A DNA stretch of 64,000 nt from Sclerotinia nivalis (Eukaryota > Ascomycota > Leotiomycetes > Helotiales > Sclerotiniaceae). Numbering within the stretch: the stretch's first letter is position 1; every line of letters begins with the position of its first letter. The stretch is taken from NCBI GenBank assembly GCA_029531795.1, contig JAPEIS010000016.1, positions 1,550,001 through 1,614,000 on the forward strand, in the 5' to 3' direction. Position numbers and translations under genes: made by a program. Of this stretch, positions 58,884-64,000 are shown one piece after another. The notes beneath the pieces are model-generated. The model was not told the DNA's origin and did no database searches. It was given only the letters and a program-made list of their open reading frames with translations.

Positions 58884-59597
58884 TCAAACAGGCAACTCTG
58901 CCCCTCTCATTGCAACCCCGCTCCTATCAACCATGGCTCCAATGTATGGGCCAATAACCGGTATGTTCCTCGCGAATCCAGCTATAGTGCCTAGGAAGTC
59001 GCCGAACAAGATAAATATGCCGTATAATTCCACCAGAAATCCCGTAAAAGGCCACCTCATGAGGATGAGTGCAAGGCCAGCAAAGAAAGCTCCGGTTCCT
59101 TTAAGCTTTTGTTTCCGCGCAAAGAACATCATGGTCTTTTGAGGTCCGATTATAATGGTTAACCCGATTAAAAAGAGAATCTATATCGATATACTGTAAG
59201 CTTGGAAACTCCCTTTCCAGCTTCGGAGGACACCTAGGCACGCACATTTCCCATCGCGAGCCTGAAAGTTTATTAGCATCACCTTTCTTGAATCATGCTG
59301 CAGAGATCAAAGAACATACATAGCTCTATCAAAAAACATCATGACACCACCGATCAGGAAGAACCCGCCTTTCAAGACCTTATTAGCTATGCTAAATTCG
59401 AAGAACAAACCACAGCTTTGTACCTACCACCTGAACAGAAGGCCACCCCAATTTCTATACAAGGAATCTATTAGCATATATCCTGTCAAATAGCGTAGCA
59501 TGCTCTGAACAAAACTAATTCCACCCGGCGCAAAGTAGTCCAGAGCCATCAGTTTGTTTGGAATCCAGTACTTACTCTGGGAATCTGATAACCACAT
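58884..59597 (-). CDS. GOT1: Golgi transport protein Got1
   Basis: Five exons: 59597-59576 (22 nt), 59454-59428 (27 nt), 59368-59320 (49 nt), 59261-59246 (16 nt) and 59180-58884; 136 aa, close to the usual 138-140. Intron lengths are 121, 59, 58 and 65 nt. The start MWLSDSQ is the conserved family start; upstream in-frame methionines are ignored. Got1 is a small four-pass membrane protein that cycles between ER and Golgi and helps COPII vesicle formation and SNARE function. Seen directly: IGVAFCSGGGFFLIGG, FFDRAMLAMGN, ILFLIGLTIIIGPQKT, MRWPFTGFLVELYGIFILFG. Four of five exons are under 50 nt. The alternative donor for intron 2 (four bases upstream) would change the glycine number only; the one chosen fits the family better. 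Confidence 0.92.
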
Positions 59598-60550
59598 AGA
59601 AGGCATTTTGAATATCTTGTGAACCGGCAATTAAGAATTTGGGAGTATATTTGGGAGCTTTTAAAAGGCCTTCTGGTAATACTTCAACAACTGGTGACAG
59701 AAGGTAAGAAGAGCTGTCCTTAATGCTCTTTTTTGGAGTTTACTGAAAGAGCGAGGCTTGGGCACGTCCGTGCTCGGGACTGAAATTAGCGTCATATGCG
59801 GACCACAAAAGCTTAAATATAAATTTTACTCGATGTTCTCGAGTCCTATGTTGTCAGACACTTTTACATCAAAGCTATCAATTGATTGTGTAAATTGAGA
59901 ACCACAATGGAATGGGTCAACCAGAAATCTCAAGTTAAAACATGAGATGATACTGAGGCCAATTTGCCTCCCAGTAGGATTCGAACTGGAATGCACAAGA
60001 AAGGACCCTCCAGCTGTCTCTTAGGTTTTCATCTTAAGCTATTGAACACTTGCATTAGGTAGAGTATTATGATTGCCACGACGAACCAGGACAATTTGTC
60101 CTGGTGACTGAGTTTCATTCTCTATATGTTCTCGGTACCCCGTCATCTCTACAAGAGTAGGCAGATATCATCCATGATCGCGATTAAGCCGGAGCGTATT
60201 CCTGAACCAATCATTGAAAGATGGTTGGCGGGTAGAATGAGCTTGACTTTGTCGGTCAGACATATCCTCGTGCTTCTTTGACCCTTCCTGGCCCTTTCTT
60301 TTTGAAGAACCATCAAAAGCTGATCCTATTCATCCCCATCACATAATTTCCCCCTAGTATCATGTATTATTTTCCTCTCGACTCTATTGCCTGTATATAC
60401 ACCCGTCTCGTAAGATAACCACCCCAAAATGCGCGTCATCTGCCAATCCTTGGAGGTGGTGGAGTGTGTCACTGTGTGTGCATGAGTAAAACCTTGGCCG
60501 ATGGTTACACTTTCTCCAAATGAACCAACGTGGTAAATTACCATCGTCTT
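59598..60550. other. Intergenic with palindrome and tRNA-like fragment
   Basis: No protein gene was recognised. A perfect palindrome lies at 60085-60105. A minus-strand segment around 59965-60060 has a GTTCGAATCC core like a tRNA T-loop but no matching T-stem or acceptor stem, so it is not called a tRNA. Confidence 0.5.
60085..60105. repeat. Perfect 21-bp palindrome
   Basis: ACCAGGACAA and TTGTCCTGGT around a single central T. The 10-bp arms are exact. A dimeric protein site or cruciform is possible; function unknown. Confidence 0.9.
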
Positions 60551-61120
60551 TCACTTCAAAACAGTATGCGCTCCTCGTACTTCCAAATACTGCTCTGCAA
60601 CTCCTTGACCCAAAGATCTAACAACCCCAAACACTTCCTTATTGTGATATCGTAGCCTCGTCTTAGGATCTGTGTACGGTGCTGGTAGCCCTGTAATATC
60701 GCAATAATGCTTTGCATGCGCTAAAGATGGTGCAGATTCGATATTTGTATATGTAGCAGTAGGCGCATTAGAATAACCATTCGTCCTCATATTCCTCTCC
60801 AACACCAATTTCGATAAGTTCTTGGAAGCCTGCGCAAGGTTCGGCTGAAGTGTAGGCGCGCTCGTAGATGCAGGTGTCATTTCGCCATCTGTTGAAGTAG
60901 TATTATCTTCAGAGAAAGGTGTTGCAGCACCACTGTTGTCTTGTGTCGGCATAAGTGATGCTTCCTTTCGAACCGCGTCACCAAGAATTGTCTTGATATT
61001 CTTGTTGCGACGTTGATTAGGTCTCCAGTGTGGATTGCGAAATGGTTTTCGTATTGAATGGACATCAAGCTGGTCGATGAGTGCTTGATGGGCTTCGGCT
61101 TCTGGAGTTGCTGGTGCCAT
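60551..61120 (-). CDS. IES6: INO80 complex subunit Ies6 (YL1 C-terminal domain)
   Basis: A single exon of 189 aa, typical of fungal Ies6. Residues 20-45 (HSIRKPFRNPHWRPNQRRNKN) match the conserved N-terminal basic segment, then a Ser/Thr/Pro linker, then the YL1_C domain near the end (HYCDITGLPAPYTDPKTRLRY, ending EQYLEVRGAHTVL). Ies6 pairs with Arp5 in a module of the INO80 chromatin remodeller, needed for nucleosome sliding and for coupling ATP use to remodelling. ARP5 lies about 1 kb away on the opposite strand, with DAD4 between them. The next gene, DAD4, starts 222 bp away and is divergent. Confidence 0.93.
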   Translation of the reverse strand: MAPATPEAEAHQALIDQLDVHSIRKPFRNPHWRPNQRRNKNIKTILGDAVRKEASLMPTQDNSGAATPFSEDNTTSTDGEMTPASTSAPTLQPNLAQASKNLSKLVLERNMRTNGYSNAPTATYTNIESAPSLAHAKHYCDITGLPAPYTDPKTRLRYHNKEVFGVVRSLGQGVAEQYLEVRGAHTVLK

Positions 61121-61342
61121 GGTTGATGACTTTTGGTGGTTGTTCTTGTTGTTTGTTCGAAGTTGGATTGAGTTCGCACTTCCTACCGCCTTGGTGACTG
61201 AGCTTCAAGCTTCGCAACAGCCGACCAATCAGGCAACACATGAAATTCATAGAGATATTTACTCCATGCCTACCTAACAAAAGATTTACCTCGTCAAACA
61301 TCACACTTCACAAATCAAATCATAGCAAAGAAGATAGAGAAT

Positions 61343-61766
61343 ATGGTAAGGTCGTAGTATGTTAGTCTTCTACACAAAATAATGACCATATTATAGGAAA
61401 ACCCTCATGAGCACCAGCAAAATTTGCTACTATCACGAATCATCACCAACGTAGTAAGTATTTTTCAGGACGCCCAAAATGGTAACATACTAACTCGCTC
61501 CCAGGAGAAGCTCAATGAAGCAATTATGCTTCTAAACAAGAATCTGCAGGTATGAGTTGTCTAACGATCTCCTGTATTTGGCTACCTTCAGCTGAACCGA
61601 TATTAGGAGATCAATATCGCAAACACAAACGTTGTTTTAGTTGCAGATATGTTCAAGAACTATCAATCCAATGTTCTCTTCCATTTAGAAGGTAATCAGT
61701 TCCTCCTATCAAAAGATTCAAGCTAATAAATTGAAAGCTACCGACAGTCTCAAGGAGCCATCGTGA
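61343..61766 (+). CDS. DAD4: DASH complex subunit Dad4
   Basis: Five exons: 61343-61345 (the start codon only), 61397-61453, 61505-61549, 61607-61691 and 61738-61766; 72 aa, exactly the usual Dad4 length. Introns are 51, 51, 57 and 46 nt. Dad4 belongs to the DASH/Dam1 ring, which couples kinetochores to microtubule plus ends and is fungal-specific. Seen directly: [16 protein letters not shown], a heptad-like helix [23 protein letters not shown], and [14 protein letters not shown], all matching the family. The first coding exon is just ATG followed directly by GTAAGG, so frame-based gene finding misses the gene. It lies between IES6 and ARP5 but has no known link to INO80. Confidence 0.92.
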
Positions 61767-62136
61767 TAGTACTGATGAGAATTTTCGTGGGAAGGGAGCA
61801 GGCGTTCTGTGGTGGAGGTTGAATCCAAAGTGGTTATTGATTTAATGATTTATGAGTATGTAATTCATGACTTTGGGAGATATTCTACGAAATTTGGCGC
61901 TGTAGATAGTGTAATCGTGATTCTCCACATGTACATGTAATTGATATCTTTTACATGTACTTCAGCCTCGTTACAAAAATGCAGCCTTGTGAAGCGGCAA
62001 CATTATAAAGAAGAATAATTACAAGTCAAGTGCTTACCATTAATTCATATACTATCTTCCTAATTATTTCGATCGCAAGGACATACGAACAATGATCTAA
62101 ACCATAACCAAAATCAACAACTCCCTTTCCAGGAAG
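61767..62136. other. ARP5 promoter region
   Basis: 370 bp between the DAD4 stop and the ARP5 start. AT-rich; a repeated CATGTAC element occurs at about 61928-61963 (ACATGTACATG and TTTTACATGTAC). No gene seen. Confidence 0.5.
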
Positions 62137-64000
62137 ATGTCACCCTCAGCCATGGACATTGATGCGCCTGCATCGGAGCAACAGAACTCATTGCCTCCAC
62201 CTACACTTTATCCTGCTAAGGATCTTCACTTCGACAAATATGTTAAGCCACAGCCGGATGGATATCAAAAGGCGAAGTCGCGGGGGTCTGATCAAACTGC
62301 GATAGTAATTGACAATGGTAATTACACGCTCCGCATCATGGCTATGCCAATATAGTTCACAGGTACTAACACTTTTCGTCGCAGGCTCATCGGTGACTCG
62401 AGCTGGCTGGTCATTTGAGGATTCACCACATCTCGATATTCTACCAGTTTTCTCGAAATACAGGGACAGAAAGTTGGGCAAAACGTATTCGTTTGTTGGC
62501 GCCGATGTATACGCAGATACTACAGCTAAGGGCCATATGAGAAATGCCTTCGAAGCAGGAAGTGGAATTGTGAGCAATTGGGATGTTATGGAGCAGGTTT
62601 TGGATTGTATCTTCCTCAAATTAGGGGTTGATTCAGAAGGGCGAGTGGATATGCCTATTGTTATGACAGAAGCTGTCGCAAACTTACCATATTCAAGGAA
62701 ATGTATGACATTTCCCAGGAACTGAGGGATTTTGCTAATGATATGGAATAGCTATGACGGAGATCATATTCGAATGTTATGGAGCACCATCTGTGGCCTA
62801 CGGAATCGATTCTCTATTTTCTTACGACTACAATGGTGGCAAGACAGGTCTTGTTGTATCTTCTTCCCACAGTTCTACACATCTCATTCCGGTCTACAGT
62901 TCTAAAGCTATACTTACCCAAGCAACAAGATTAAATTGGGGTGCATCACAAAGTGCTGAGTATCTCCTGAAGCTCATCAAACTCAAATATCCTAGTTTTC
63001 CAGGGAAGCTAGCCGGTACTCAAATGGAATACATGGTACAAGACCATTGCTACTTATCACGAGATTATGATCAGGAAGTGAGCAAATATCTCGATTGGAC
63101 AGGACTGGAAGATAGAGACCGTGTAATTCAATACCCTTATACAGAAGTCATTGAGGTACAAAAAAGTGAAGAAGAGTTAGCAAAAATTGCAGAGAAGAGA
63201 AAAGAGAGTGGTCGAAGACTACAAGAACAAGCCGCCAAAATGCGACTAGAGAGATTAATTCGCAAAGAACAGGAATTGGACTACTATAGACATTTGCAAG
63301 GCAGATTAGTAGATCAAACGAAGAAGGAAATTAAAAGATTACTTGACGCCGAAGAGTTGAAAGACGAGGCCGCTCTGGAGAGAACGATCAAAGAACTCGA
63401 CAAAAGTATCCGCAAAGCCAGGACCAAGGATGTCGGTGGGCCCGAAATCGAAGAAGAGGTCGAAGAACCTGACTACTCTATGCTTGAAATTCCGGACGAC
63501 CAACTGGATGAAGCGGGTCTCAAACAAAAACGCCACCAACGTCTCATGAAATCTAACAACGAAGCCCGCGCCCGTGCTAAAGCGGAAAAACAAGCAGAGA
63601 AAGCCCGTATCGCCGAAGAACAACGCATAGACGACGAAAAGCGGGAAAATGATCTTGAAGGCTGGCTCCAAGAGCGTCGAGAAGCTCGAGCGATCATGCT
63701 TCAAAAAATCAAAGACAAGGAACGTCTCAAAGCGGATCTCGGAAACAGAAAGAGTCTCGCGAGTCAAATTCGCATGAAAAGCATCGCAAACCTCGCATCC
63801 GATAATCCGACCAAAAAGCGCCGTCGCGGAGGTGATGATGATAATTTCGGCCAAAATGATGATGACTGGGGCGTGTATCGCACCATCCAAACCGGGGATG
63901 GCGGCAGTGATGACGAAGAAGAAGAAGATCCTAGCGTCATGCTCAAAACCCTCGAAGCAGACCTCCTGAAATATGATCCGGAATTCACGGATCAACATAC
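62137..64000 (+). CDS. ARP5: Actin-related protein 5, INO80 subunit (3' end cut by window)
   Basis: Exons so far: 62137-62317, 62385-62702 and 62752 to beyond the window edge; 582 complete codons are visible. Introns are 67 nt (TACTAAC branch) and 49 nt. Seen directly: the first nucleotide-binding loop IVIDNGSSVTRAGW (about residues 55-68), [34 protein letters not shown] (around 150-185), and the second phosphate-binding strand TGLVVSSSHSSTHLIPVY. After about residue 280 comes the long charged coiled-coil insertion typical of Arp5 (EEELAKIAEKRKESGRRLQEQ and onward), absent from actin. Arp5 with Ies6 contacts the nucleosome and regulates INO80 sliding. The C-terminal actin lobe lies outside the window. 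Antisense open frames over this exon are shadows. Confidence 0.95.

Noticed and set aside
59965..60060. Functional tRNA gene on the minus strand
   Set aside because: T-loop core present but T-stem and acceptor stem do not pair.
63339..63998. 219-codon minus-strand frame rich in Phe
   Set aside because: Antisense of the Lys/Glu-rich coiled-coil part of ARP5, a common shadow pattern.

Overview
The window is nuclear DNA of a filamentous ascomycete (Pezizomycotina). The evidence is a fungal-type two-subunit fatty acid synthase, ergosterol enzymes, many introns of 48-120 nt with GT..AG ends and CTAAC/CTGAC-type branch sites, and an AT-rich, stop-riddled retrotransposon relic typical of RIP. The style resembles a Sclerotiniaceae relative (Botrytis/Sclerotinia), but that placement is an inference. 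Exon structures were built by hand; phases and totals were checked for every multi-exon gene.

Layout. 1-4.15 kb: the 5' part of a RIP-degraded Tad1-like LINE on the minus strand, running off the left edge. 5.5-9.4 kb: a head-to-head pair, an apparently active Ser/Thr kinase (-) and a HeLo-like domain plus pseudokinase protein (+). 11.7-12.9 kb: a divergent Rab-family GTPase. 15.7-19.5 kb: two divergent ergosterol genes, squalene epoxidase (ERG1, -) and C-4 sterol methyl oxidase (ERG25, +). 21.6-34.4 kb: a large disordered protein (-), profilin (+) and a 997-residue SH3 protein (-). 36.2-50.5 kb: FAS2 (-) and FAS1 (+), divergent. 51.3-57.3 kb: the Slh1/ASCC3-type double-cassette helicase (-). 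57.6-59.6 kb: YKT6 (+) and GOT1 (-), convergent. 60.5-64 kb: IES6 (-), DAD4 (+) and ARP5 (+, cut by the right edge).

Functional grouping. Lipid synthesis is strongly represented (ERG1/ERG25 and FAS1/FAS2, each pair divergent over a shared promoter). YKT6 and GOT1 both serve ER/Golgi/vacuole membrane traffic. IES6 and ARP5 encode partners of one INO80 sub-module. Long intergenic stretches (9.4-11.7, 12.9-15.7, 19.5-21.6 and 24.8-28.9 kb) hold microsatellites and polypurine tracts but no recognisable genes.

The most interesting locus is the kinase/HeLo-pseudokinase pair. Its architecture parallels the animal RIPK3-MLKL necroptosis pair, and the kinase tail carries a short RHIM-like string (VQSGRNN). 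Function in this fungus is hypothesis only.
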